From a virus: 35,672 bases of DNA. The stretch is taken from the IMG/VR virus record IMGVR_UViG_3300038701_000232, positions 1-35,672 of that record, one strand, 5' to 3'. A program made the position numbers and the translations under genes. Below are positions 23,982 to 29,629 of this stretch, piece after piece. Under the pieces are notes generated by a model. That model saw only the letters and a list, made by a program, of their open reading frames with translations, was not told the DNA's origin and did not search any database. Each line of letters opens with the position of its first letter. Position 1 is the stretch's first letter.

Positions 23982-24361
23982 TTCTAACACCACATTTCAA
24001 TAAAAAAGAGTTTGCTTCTAAAGACGGAGCTGGAATGCCAGAAGAAGTTTGGGCTAACGTTCAGATTCTAGCTAGGCAATTAGAGGTTCTTAGAGCGCAT
24101 TTAAACGCACCTATACACATTAATAGTGGTTATCGTTCTAAGCAGCACAATAAGTCTATTAAAGGCTCTTCTAAAAATAGCCAACACTTGTATGGTAAAG
24201 CAGCTGATATAGTTGTTAAAGGATATACTACAGAGCAGGTATACGAAGCTATAGAACACCTAATAGAAATAGGAGAAATGAAAGAGGGTGGTTTAGGATT
24301 GTATGAAACATTTGTGCATTATGATATACGGAATTCTGGAAAAGCACGCTGGAATGGGTAA
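23978..24361 (+). CDS. M15 family peptidoglycan peptidase (endolysin)
   Basis: 127 residues. The conserved HFNKKEF start, SGYRSKQHN, the zinc-binding SQHLYGKAADI (H70, D77) and VHYDIR (H114) identify an M15_3 D-Ala-D-Ala-type peptidase that cleaves cell-wall cross-links. The start is TTG 23978, overlapping the holin stop; the next ATG (24035) would remove the conserved HFNKKEF, so TTG is favoured. The gene ends at GGGTAA, part of a 14-bp sequence duplicated after the following HNH gene. Confidence 0.8.
   Translation: MILTPHFNKKEFASKDGAGMPEEVWANVQILARQLEVLRAHLNAPIHINSGYRSKQHNKSIKGSSKNSQHLYGKAADIVVKGYTTEQVYEAIEHLIEIGEMKEGGLGLYETFVHYDIRNSGKARWNG
24348..24361. repeat. 14-bp direct repeat, left copy, flanking HNH insertion
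   Basis: GCTGGAATGGGTAA here and at 24841-24854. The repeat contains the last codons and stop of the upstream ORF together with an ATG for the downstream ORF, so both junctions keep working gene ends and starts. Imperfect similarity extends further left (18 of 21 bases). Confidence 0.9.
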
Positions 24362-24854
24362 GGAAGAATTTATAAAATTATACTATGATGATTTAGAGTC
24401 ATTGTCTACTATATCTAAGTTGTGGAAACAAAACAAAACAACAATAACATATAGAGCTAAAACTATTTGGGGATTAGAGTTAAGAGATAAGTCAGAGGCA
24501 GCTATAATTGCATATAAGAAAAATCGTAAAGATAACTCTGGTATTAGAAATGGTAGATTTATAGATGATGGTTTAGAAAGTGTAGAAAGATATAAAGTAA
24601 AATCTTATGGATTGACTGCAAAAGAATATTTGTCTATGAAAAAAGAGCAAGGTTCTAGGTGCAAAATATGTGGAAAATCAGAATACGAGAATGGTAAAAA
24701 ACTTGCTATTGACCATTGCCATAAAACAAAAACAGTAAGAGGTCTTTTATGTGATAAATGTAATAGGGGTATTGGATTTTTAGAAGATAATACAGAAATA
24801 ATGCAAAACGCAATTAATTACTTAAATGAATTTAAGGCTAGCTGGAATGGGTAA
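24354..24854 (+). CDS. HNH homing endonuclease (endonuclease VII type)
   Basis: 166 residues from ATG 24354, inside the left repeat; the longer frame starting at 24303 lies within the M15 gene. An N-terminal HTH-like part (SLSTISKLWKQNKTTITYRA) is followed by an endonuclease VII core: CKICG, LAIDHCHKTKTVRGLLCDKC and NRGIGFLED. Two CxxC pairs bind zinc and DHCH supplies the catalytic His. It is inserted between the M15 and spanin genes, and its own C-terminus ends ASWNG, like the M15 C-terminus RWNG, because of the duplicated 14 bases. Confidence 0.85.
   Translation: MGKEEFIKLYYDDLESLSTISKLWKQNKTTITYRAKTIWGLELRDKSEAAIIAYKKNRKDNSGIRNGRFIDDGLESVERYKVKSYGLTAKEYLSMKKEQGSRCKICGKSEYENGKKLAIDHCHKTKTVRGLLCDKCNRGIGFLEDNTEIMQNAINYLNEFKASWNG
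24841..24854. repeat. 14-bp direct repeat, right copy
   Basis: Identical to 24348-24361. It provides the HNH stop codon and the ATG (24847) of the spanin gene. Confidence 0.9.
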
Positions 24855-25326
24855 ACACATTTGTTTACTTTTTATGTTTTTGCTGGCTTCCTGTGGAGCC
24901 AAGCAAAAAACAACTAAGACTACCAATAAAGTAGAAACTATACAAAAAACTGTACAACAAAGCATACAAAAAAATGTAATTACTACAGACTCTACGCTTA
25001 CCCTCTTAAACATAATATCCTTAAATATAGTAGCCCTAGATTCAACTAAGCCTATAGAAATTGTAGATCACAAAGGAAACAAAACAAGATTCTACAATGT
25101 AGCTAAACTTACCTCAACTACAGATAATAGCATAGTAAAGTCTAGAGTAAACAAAGTAGATAGTGTTGTTGCGACAGCCACAGCTGGAGTAACAACTAAC
25201 ATAGAAGAAACCAAGGTAGAGAAAAGTAAAACCAAAATAGATACTACTATTATATATATAGGCATTGGTTTACTGGTGCTATATTCTCTTAGAAGACATA
25301 TAAGGAAATTGTTTATTCCCTTTTAA
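24847..25326 (+). CDS. Unimolecular spanin (lipoprotein plus C-terminal membrane helix)
   Basis: 159 residues from ATG 24847. A lipoprotein signal (LLFMFLLASC, lipobox LASC, Cys16) would anchor the N-terminus in the outer membrane. A long polar periplasmic part rich in Lys/Thr/Val follows, then a C-terminal inner-membrane helix (IIYIGIGLLVLYSL) and basic tail. This is the layout of u-spanins such as T1 gp11, which fuse the two membranes at the last step of lysis. Two degenerate copies of the CTTAAACACAGTACCC repeat lie in its coding sequence at 25005 and 25020. Confidence 0.75.
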   Translation: MGKHICLLFMFLLASCGAKQKTTKTTNKVETIQKTVQQSIQKNVITTDSTLTLLNIISLNIVALDSTKPIEIVDHKGNKTRFYNVAKLTSTTDNSIVKSRVNKVDSVVATATAGVTTNIEETKVEKSKTKIDTTIIYIGIGLLVLYSLRRHIRKLFIPF

Positions 25327-25351
25327 ATATAGCTATCCTTAATACAGAATG

Positions 25352-25400
25352 TTGCTGATTTGTTTAAGGCTGCCTCGCTATATGCTCGGTCAGCCAGCAA
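25352..25400 (+). ncRNA. Candidate structured RNA element
   Basis: TTGCT (25352-25356) pairs with AGCAA (25396-25400) and GGCTG(CC) (25368-25374) with (GG)T-CAGCC (25388-25395), giving two stacked helices with an 11-base internal bulge. It lies in the 228-base spacer after the spanin. No family assigned; it could be a terminator without a U-tract or a small RNA. Confidence 0.35.
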
Positions 25401-25488
25401 GTTGGTTTATATTATCTTGTCAACTAACAAAGCAAAGTTACAGATTATTTTTGACATAATCAATAGTTTTAGTAACTAATTTATCAAC

Positions 25489-25506
25489 AAACTTGTAAAT
25501 AAGTTT
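25489..25506. promoter_or_regulatory. Operator-like palindrome
   Basis: AAACTT-GTAAAT-AAGTTT: 6-bp arms with a 6-base centre, 49 bases before the next gene. It is preceded by TTATCAACA, one base from a DnaA-box consensus. It could bind a dimeric repressor such as the HTH protein at 27615, which is inference. Confidence 0.35.
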
Positions 25507-25554
25507 ACGCCTCATATGTGGTGCGTTTTATGTATAATACCTTAACTTTACAAT

Positions 25555-25740
25555 ATGAAAGAAAAAGTATCAAGGATTGCAGAAGACTTTAACAAGTCCA
25601 TCAAAGAAAGGATTGATGAGCTGCTTAGAATGGATGCAGATATGTATAATAATCTAGGTAGCGATTCTACTAAAGAAGACAAGGAAAAATTAAAAAAAAA
25701 CAGTAGATTTATCTACAGAGCTATTAAGGATTTTAGATAA
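25555..25740 (+). CDS. Small helical hypothetical protein
   Basis: 61 residues, highly charged amphipathic helix (EDFNKSIKERIDELLRMDAD) followed by KEDKEKLKKNSRFIYRAIKD. Probably a small coiled-coil protein. It begins the accessory block after the lysis cassette. No family recognised. Confidence 0.55.
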   Translation: MKEKVSRIAEDFNKSIKERIDELLRMDADMYNNLGSDSTKEDKEKLKKNSRFIYRAIKDFR

Positions 25741-25772
25741 TACTACTGGTAAGTTATTACTACAGCATCAAG

Positions 25773-26174
25773 ATGGATACTAATGATTTAACATTAGAAG
25801 AAAGACAAAACCGAGAAGGTTTGATGTATCTTACTTGGGATATGTTTGATAGTCCTGGTGATCCTGGAAGTGGTTACAGATTTATGGAAAGAGAACCAGT
25901 ACTTATATTAGACCAGATAGTAGGTAAGACTACAAGATTTATGAATGTAGAACTTGGATATGTATCTAAGGCGTATGCAGACAAAAACAACTTTCCGACT
26001 AAAGACTCTCATAGAGTGGGAAAGGCAATAAGATTAAGGATATTAAATCCTAAGAAAAGATTTGAAATAGTAAAGCATTTAATTATGCTAGATGTAAAAA
26101 GAATAGCGGTAAACTTACAGACAGTTTATTTTGACACAGACGAACTAAAGCCTAACAGCTTTATGATTTGGTAA
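25773..26174 (+). CDS. Degenerate M15-like protein (probable pseudoenzyme)
   Basis: 133 residues. LTWDMFDSPGDPGSG is the N-terminal signature of M15A-type peptidases. The rest aligns by eye to the fold, but zinc ligands are missing: the SxHxxGxAxDI motif reads DSHRVGKAIRLRI, with Arg87 in place of Asp, and the second His motif (HVDTD in active relatives) reads YFDTDEL. One His (H80) remains. A structural or decoy role is therefore more likely than catalysis. A true M15 enzyme is present at 23978. Confidence 0.55.
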   Translation: MDTNDLTLEERQNREGLMYLTWDMFDSPGDPGSGYRFMEREPVLILDQIVGKTTRFMNVELGYVSKAYADKNNFPTKDSHRVGKAIRLRILNPKKRFEIVKHLIMLDVKRIAVNLQTVYFDTDELKPNSFMIW

Positions 26175-26211
26175 TAACATTCCCTTTTCCTTTTTGTTTT
26201 TTGTTCAGATG

Positions 26212-26236
26212 GCCCCTCTTAGTGAGGGGCTTTCTA
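26212..26236 (+). terminator. Intrinsic terminator
   Basis: GCCCCTC / GAGGGGC 7-bp perfect stem with TTAGT loop and T-rich tail. It ends transcription before the tRNA promoter. Confidence 0.85.
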
Positions 26237-26265
26237 TTTTAAAATGTTAAAGTTTTGTTAAAGTC

Positions 26266-26296
26266 TTGACTTGTATTTATTTATTGCATATGTTTG
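26266..26296 (+). promoter_or_regulatory. Host-type promoter for tRNA gene
   Basis: TTG at 26266-26268 and TATGTTTG at 26289-26296 (TAnnTTTG), 20 bases apart. The tRNA acceptor begins 19 bases downstream. Confidence 0.65.
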
Positions 26297-26314
26297 TATG
26301 GTAAATAAATGAAT

Positions 26315-26457
26315 AGTCAGGTGGCGGAAGGGATTGGGGTTCCCCGGTCGTGGTAGACGCAGAGAGTTTAATAACGCTGAGACGAAACACTCTTTAAAGC
26401 TAGCTAGCAGCGACAGTTTTGTAAACTGGATTGCAGGTTCGAGTCCTGCCCTGACTA
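26315..26457 (+). tRNA. tRNA-Leu(UAA)-like gene with oversized loops
   Basis: A perfect 7-bp acceptor stem (AGTCAGG 26315-26321 with CCTGACT 26450-26456), discriminator A, and a canonical T arm (GCAGG-TTCGAGT-CCTGC, 26433-26449). The 5' part reads TGGCGGAA...TGGTAGACGC as in tRNA-Leu, but the D loop carries about 20 extra bases (with GGGGTTCCCC). The anticodon stem GAGAG/CTCTT (26362-26366, 26390-26394) encloses 23 bases beginning TTTAA, giving anticodon UAA. The variable region is 38 bases with a CAGTTT/AAACTG hairpin. Total 143 bases against the usual 85. No CCA is encoded. An alternative reading of the last hairpin as an anticodon arm would give UGU (Thr), but then no D arm or acceptor fits. 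Confidence 0.5.
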
Positions 26458-26480
26458 CTAAATTAAAACAAATAATTATT

Positions 26481-26876
26481 ATGAAAGAACAATTATCGGA
26501 ATTAGTAAAAAAGGCTTTAGAGATAGCCGAAAAGACAGGAGAGTTTGTTATAGAACAAGCACCACCAGTATTACAAGAGTTTTATATGTGGGAGATAAGT
26601 AAGAGTATATTCTTTATACTTCTTTCTGTATTGATATTTTTATTTGGAAGATATACTCCTCACATATATTTAGAAAAATACGATATTGAAAAGAAAAGAT
26701 ATTTTTATAGTAAATTTTTTGGCAGAGGTGGTGAAGACACTGAAGTTGGATTTGCCAGTGCTTTTTTAATTTTATGCATCGTTTTTTCAATCGCCTTATT
26801 TATTTACTACTCTTACAACTTAATCTTTATAAGTGTTGCACCTAAATTATATTTAATCAAATACTTTTTAAAATGA
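26481..26876 (+). CDS. Small membrane protein with two helices
   Basis: 131 residues from ATG 26481. A longer in-frame ATG at 26334 lies within the tRNA and is rejected. N-terminal amphipathic helix (ELVKKALEIAEKTGEFVIEQ), then two membrane helices (SIFFILLSVLIFLFGRY and AFLILCIVFSIALFIYYSY), with a charged loop containing FFGRGGEDTEVG. It overlaps the next gene by ATGA. Function unknown; superinfection exclusion is one possibility for such proteins. Confidence 0.6.
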   Translation: MKEQLSELVKKALEIAEKTGEFVIEQAPPVLQEFYMWEISKSIFFILLSVLIFLFGRYTPHIYLEKYDIEKKRYFYSKFFGRGGEDTEVGFASAFLILCIVFSIALFIYYSYNLIFISVAPKLYLIKYFLK

Positions 26877-27319
26877 AAAACTTAAAGGAATTAGAAAAGA
26901 AATACGCTGAACTTGGGAGAGAGATAGAGGCGTTAAAGAGTGAGCAACCTATTTATTGTTTAGGTAAAAATAGTGGAATAGTGGTTAAATTTACTTCTTT
27001 AAAAGAGGGAATTGTAGTTAAACAAGGTAAATACCACAATGTTGGAAAGAAATTGGATATTCTTATTGAGCACACAAGTAAAACCATATGGCAACAATTA
27101 GACGTATGCCCCGAAACTGGGTTCTACGATGGTCAGTTAGTTTGGGCTTGGGATGAAGAAGATACACACAGAAGGAGTCTAAAGTTTTACGACGCTAAAA
27201 ATACATATACTTATTTTTATAATGGAGAAAGAGATGGTGGTGCGTATGACAACTACGAACCATACGAGGGTAACTGGCCGTCTTGGGCTTTAGAAGCATT
27301 TAAAACATTAGAGAGATGA
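26873..27319 (+). CDS. Hypothetical phage protein with YDNYEPYEG motif
   Basis: 148 residues. An N-terminal coiled coil (LKELEKKYAELGREIEALKS) is followed by a beta domain with GFYDGQLVWAWDEEDTHRR then LKFYDAKN and DNYEPYEGNWPSWALEA. I recognise this as a recurrent protein in bacteriophages, including those of Bacteroidetes, but know no function. ATGA-coupled at both ends. Confidence 0.55.
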   Translation: MKNLKELEKKYAELGREIEALKSEQPIYCLGKNSGIVVKFTSLKEGIVVKQGKYHNVGKKLDILIEHTSKTIWQQLDVCPETGFYDGQLVWAWDEEDTHRRSLKFYDAKNTYTYFYNGERDGGAYDNYEPYEGNWPSWALEAFKTLER

Positions 27320-27585
27320 AAATAACAAAATACTACCACAAAAACTCAGAAGTAGTTGCATTTAGTAGATTTGAAAACGAAAATGGTTTTGTGGAAGAAG
27401 AAACCTATGACGAAAGAGGCAATATCTTAACCCACAAAGAATCAAGTGGGGATTGGTGGTATGAATCAACTTATGATGAACAAGGTAATGAACTAACATA
27501 TAAAAGTTCAAATGGTTACTTTGAAATAAAAGGAAAAGAAGTAACCGAAGAAGAGTTTAATAATTTCCTAAAATATAAACAATAA
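27316..27585 (+). CDS. Small YD/RHS-repeat-like protein
   Basis: 89 residues with two YD-type repeats (EETYDERGNILTHKESSGDW and STYDEQGNELTYKSSNGYF), as in short RHS-like phage proteins, then KGKEVTEEEFNNF. Its last coding bases (27527-27567) are nearly identical to a segment of the next gene (27850-27890). ATGA-coupled to the preceding gene. Confidence 0.6.
   Translation: MKITKYYHKNSEVVAFSRFENENGFVEEETYDERGNILTHKESSGDWWYESTYDEQGNELTYKSSNGYFEIKGKEVTEEEFNNFLKYKQ
27527..27567. repeat. 41-bp repeat shared with the HTH gene, first copy
   Basis: Two mismatches in 41 bases relative to 27850-27890; the last 32 bases are identical. Both copies encode KG-x-EVTEEEFNNF in the same frame, so the repeat is a shared protein module. 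Confidence 0.9.
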
Positions 27586-27614
27586 GTATACTTATTTGTA
27601 AAATTTTAAACATT

Positions 27615-27947
27615 ATGGCAAATATTAAATTAGATAATTTTAAAAAATTAGTTTCTAAAAAAAAGTCTGGATGGTTAGAAAAAGCCAAATGGCGCAAAGA
27701 AAATGAAGAATGGCTTGATATTTCTTTCAAGATTGCAGTTAAAGTGTTATCCGCCTTAAAAGCAAATAAGGCTACAGATACATATCCTAAAAACCAAAAG
27801 GAATTGGCAGAGGCTTTAGACTGCTCGCCACAATATATAAGTAAACTATTAAAAGGTCAAGAAGTAACCGAAGAAGAGTTTAATAATTTCACGAGGGTCG
27901 TGCAGGTGCTTAAATTAAAACAAGAAGAATTAAACACTAAAAATTAA
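27615..27947 (+). CDS. HTH (Xre-like) DNA-binding protein
   Basis: 110 residues. A basic helical N-terminus precedes a helix-turn-helix at about 59-81 (KNQKELAEALDCSPQYISKL), typical of Xre/Cro-like regulators. The following KGQEVTEEEFNNF is shared with the upstream YD-like gene at DNA level. C-terminal coiled-coil helix (VVQVLKLKQEELN). It may regulate accessory or early genes, perhaps through the palindromes at 6973 or 25489; this is inference. It is not accompanied by an integrase. Confidence 0.7.
   Translation: MANIKLDNFKKLVSKKKSGWLEKAKWRKENEEWLDISFKIAVKVLSALKANKATDTYPKNQKELAEALDCSPQYISKLLKGQEVTEEEFNNFTRVVQVLKLKQEELNTKN
27850..27890. repeat. 41-bp repeat shared with the YD-like gene, second copy
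   Basis: See 27527-27567; offset 323 bases. Here it lies just after the HTH recognition helix. Confidence 0.9.
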
Positions 27948-28000
27948 TATTCCACATTGGAACATCAAGTTTAGATAAATATTAACGACAAAAGAAAACT

Positions 28001-28477
28001 ATGCATTGGTTTAAAAGAAAGTACAGACAAATAAAAAGAGCAATAGACTTTTTTCGACTAATCTGGAATGGATTTGATTTTGATTATATCTACGCATTAC
28101 AACTTTTTAAAAAACAATTAGAAAGATTAGCTAATGAATTAGAGTCCGAAAGAGCTAGCACCGCATCTGCAGCAATAAACGCTCAGAAAATAAGAACGGC
28201 AATCCGATTTATGGAAAAAGTATACGATGACGAGTATAGCTTTGAGTACCAAAATAAAATCAAAGAATTGTACGGGGAAGACGCATTAGATTGGGAGTTT
28301 GAAGATACTGATATGGGCTCTACGTATTTAAAATATAAGTATGAAAATTGGGATAACGCTGATGAGATTAGAAAAATGGAGCGTAAACTTTTTGAGGAGT
28401 CCCTTGAAAAACAAAAAAGAGCCCACAAACTCCTTTGGGATTTTATAGAGCACAACATCCAAGGTTGGTGGGATTGA
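28001..28477 (+). CDS. Hypothetical helical phage protein
   Basis: 158 residues, basic N-terminus (HWFKRKYRQIKRAIDFF), then FDFDYIYALQLFKKQLERLA, and long charged helices ending in IEHNIQGWWD. Proteins with this F/YDxxYxLxLxxxxLxRL and C-terminal GWWD pattern recur in phages, often near tRNA genes; function unknown to me. It lies upstream of the second tRNA. Confidence 0.5.
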   Translation: MHWFKRKYRQIKRAIDFFRLIWNGFDFDYIYALQLFKKQLERLANELESERASTASAAINAQKIRTAIRFMEKVYDDEYSFEYQNKIKELYGEDALDWEFEDTDMGSTYLKYKYENWDNADEIRKMERKLFEESLEKQKRAHKLLWDFIEHNIQGWWD

Positions 28478-28550
28478 ATATTTTATAACTCATCACCTAT
28501 TTATAGTAAAAGTGTTTGGTTACGCTCTGAGAAATCAACGACCAAGTCTC

Positions 28551-28577
28551 GGTAGACAGAAGGCCTCTGATTCTACC
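28551..28577 (+). ncRNA. Hairpin upstream of tRNA-Leu(CAA)
   Basis: GGTAGA-CAGA-AGGCC-TCTG-AT-TCTACC: ten base pairs interrupted by a two-base bulge, ending five bases before the tRNA acceptor stem. It may be a leader structure, processing signal or remnant of a neighbouring RNA gene. Confidence 0.45.
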
Positions 28578-28582
28578 CACTT

Positions 28583-28651
28583 ACGTCACGGGCTAAGGTA
28601 GCCAAATGGATTCAAAATCCATAGGACAGAGTTCGATTCTTTGGTGACGCA
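28583..28651 (+). tRNA. tRNA-Leu(CAA)-like gene, compact
   Basis: Acceptor ACGTCAC (28583-28589) pairs with GTGACGC (28644-28650) except for the first A-C mismatch. D arm GGCT-AAGGT-AGCC has a five-base loop. Anticodon arm ATGGA-TTCAAAA-TCCAT gives anticodon CAA (reads TTG, Leu). Variable region is only AGGA, whereas tRNA-Leu normally has a long variable arm. T arm CAGAG-TTCGATT-CTTTG. Total 69 bases, no encoded CCA. With the UAA tRNA it would cover both TTR leucine codons. Confidence 0.55.
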
Positions 28652-28675
28652 CTAAAAATATTAACAGAATAGAAA

Positions 28676-28828
28676 ATGAAAAAAAAATTAGCAGAACCTT
28701 GGTGGGATCAATACAGAAACCCAATTACTGGATTCAAGATTAGACACGAAGACCAGAAAATTAAACAAAGCAAACAAGATAGCACTAGCTATGAAATTAT
28801 TAACTACTTAAACAGCAAAAATGTCTAA
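28676..28828 (+). CDS. Small basic hypothetical protein
   Basis: 50 residues: MKKKLAEPWWDQYRNPITGF then a charged helix. It starts 24 bases after the tRNA and overlaps the next gene by 8 bases. No family recognised. Confidence 0.5.
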   Translation: MKKKLAEPWWDQYRNPITGFKIRHEDQKIKQSKQDSTSYEIINYLNSKNV

Positions 28829-29084
28829 TAACTTACTTACATACAAAGAAGCACGCATAGAAGCGTTGCTTCAAAAGATAAAAGATGCAGTTTACGACAC
28901 TATGTCGCAAATAGGAAGGAAGCCTACAGTTATTGTAGTTCACCCAACAATTTTTAATAAACTTAATGAAGAAGTATTTGGTAAAGACAATATTTATACA
29001 AGTCCCTTAGATTTTAAATACATAGGCATTAAAATTATTGAAAGTTTAGATTTGCCTGAAGATGATTTTGTAATGTATTATTAG
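28821..29084 (+). CDS. Hypothetical protein with N-terminal KEARIEALLQ leader
   Basis: 87 residues. The N-terminus MSNNLLTYKEARIEALLQKI is closely similar to that of the protein encoded at 29144 (LLSYKEARIEALLQEI), but the rest differs (TVIVVHPTIFNKLNEEVFGK, a small alpha/beta fold resembling capsid-like or NTPase-like phage fragments). A partial gene duplication or domain shuffling is likely. Confidence 0.55.
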   Translation: MSNNLLTYKEARIEALLQKIKDAVYDTMSQIGRKPTVIVVHPTIFNKLNEEVFGKDNIYTSPLDFKYIGIKIIESLDLPEDDFVMYY

Positions 29085-29143
29085 TTGCAACGTAACCTTT
29101 AAAACAAAAGAGAAATGAAAAAAGAACCTTACAGAATAACATT

Positions 29144-29320
29144 ATGAGCCACGATTTATTAAGTTACAAAGAAGCAAGAATTGAAGCATTGTTACAAGAG
29201 ATTAACAGGCTTGAATTAGAAAACGAAAAATTAACCACATATATTTTTGAATTAAGTGACGAAGCGTGTCCAGAAGATTACAAAAGAGTTGTTAGGTCGG
29301 ATGTGTTTTCAAGAGATTAG
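29144..29320 (+). CDS. Small coiled-coil paralogue of the 28821 gene
   Basis: 58 residues. The shared N-terminal leader (DLLSYKEARIEALLQEI) runs into a coiled coil (NRLELENEKLTTYIFELSDE). Its end overlaps the next gene in another frame (29301-29320). A ten-residue ORF at 29115 ends with TTATGA overlapping its start and may act as a translational leader. Confidence 0.5.
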   Translation: MSHDLLSYKEARIEALLQEINRLELENEKLTTYIFELSDEACPEDYKRVVRSDVFSRD

Positions 29321-29576
29321 ATACATAGACAATTGGATGCATTTAGCAGAAGCTATTGACTTATTATATATGGTGACTAATAATGACCAGGATACTAAGC
29401 AGTACTATAAAAGTCTAAATGAAATACAATTCTTTGTTAACTCTATGAGCATAGAACTTGAAGAAACAAAGCTGCAACTACAGAAATATCAGATGGCATT
29501 TAACAAATGCCTAGCTGATAAGCAAGATGCAACACAGCATCAGAATATTACTCAACCAACAATCAAGGTTAAATAA
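29301..29576 (+). CDS. Hypothetical helical protein
   Basis: 91 residues from ATG 29301. A GTG at 29256 would extend it by 15 residues but would lie deeper in the preceding ORF, so I prefer the ATG. Helical throughout (HLAEAIDLLYMVTNN, SMSIELEETKLQLQKYQMAF) with a coiled coil in the second half. It precedes the host-type promoter of the recombination operon. No family recognised. Confidence 0.5.
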   Translation: MCFQEIRYIDNWMHLAEAIDLLYMVTNNDQDTKQYYKSLNEIQFFVNSMSIELEETKLQLQKYQMAFNKCLADKQDATQHQNITQPTIKVK

Positions 29577-29577
29577 T

Positions 29578-29608
29578 TTTTTTTATTAATAATAATTAAC
29601 TATATTTG
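29578..29608 (+). promoter_or_regulatory. Host-type promoter of recombination operon
   Basis: TATATTTG at 29601-29608 (TAnnTTTG) with TTTT at the -33 position, 19 bases upstream. A-rich leader AAAACTAAAACAA to the ATG at 29630. Confidence 0.7.
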
Positions 29609-29629
29609 TAAAAACTAAAACAATTTATT

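Noticed and set aside
26334-26480. Longer start for the membrane protein at 26481
   Set aside because: It would translate through the tRNA; ATG 26481 follows a normal A-rich leader.
27615-27947. Lysogeny repressor
   Set aside because: There is an HTH, but no integrase, excisionase or divergent repressor/cro layout; a lytic accessory regulator is more likely.
29115-29147. Ten-residue ORF MKKEPYRITL
   Set aside because: Too short to call; noted only as a possible leader peptide coupled to 29144.
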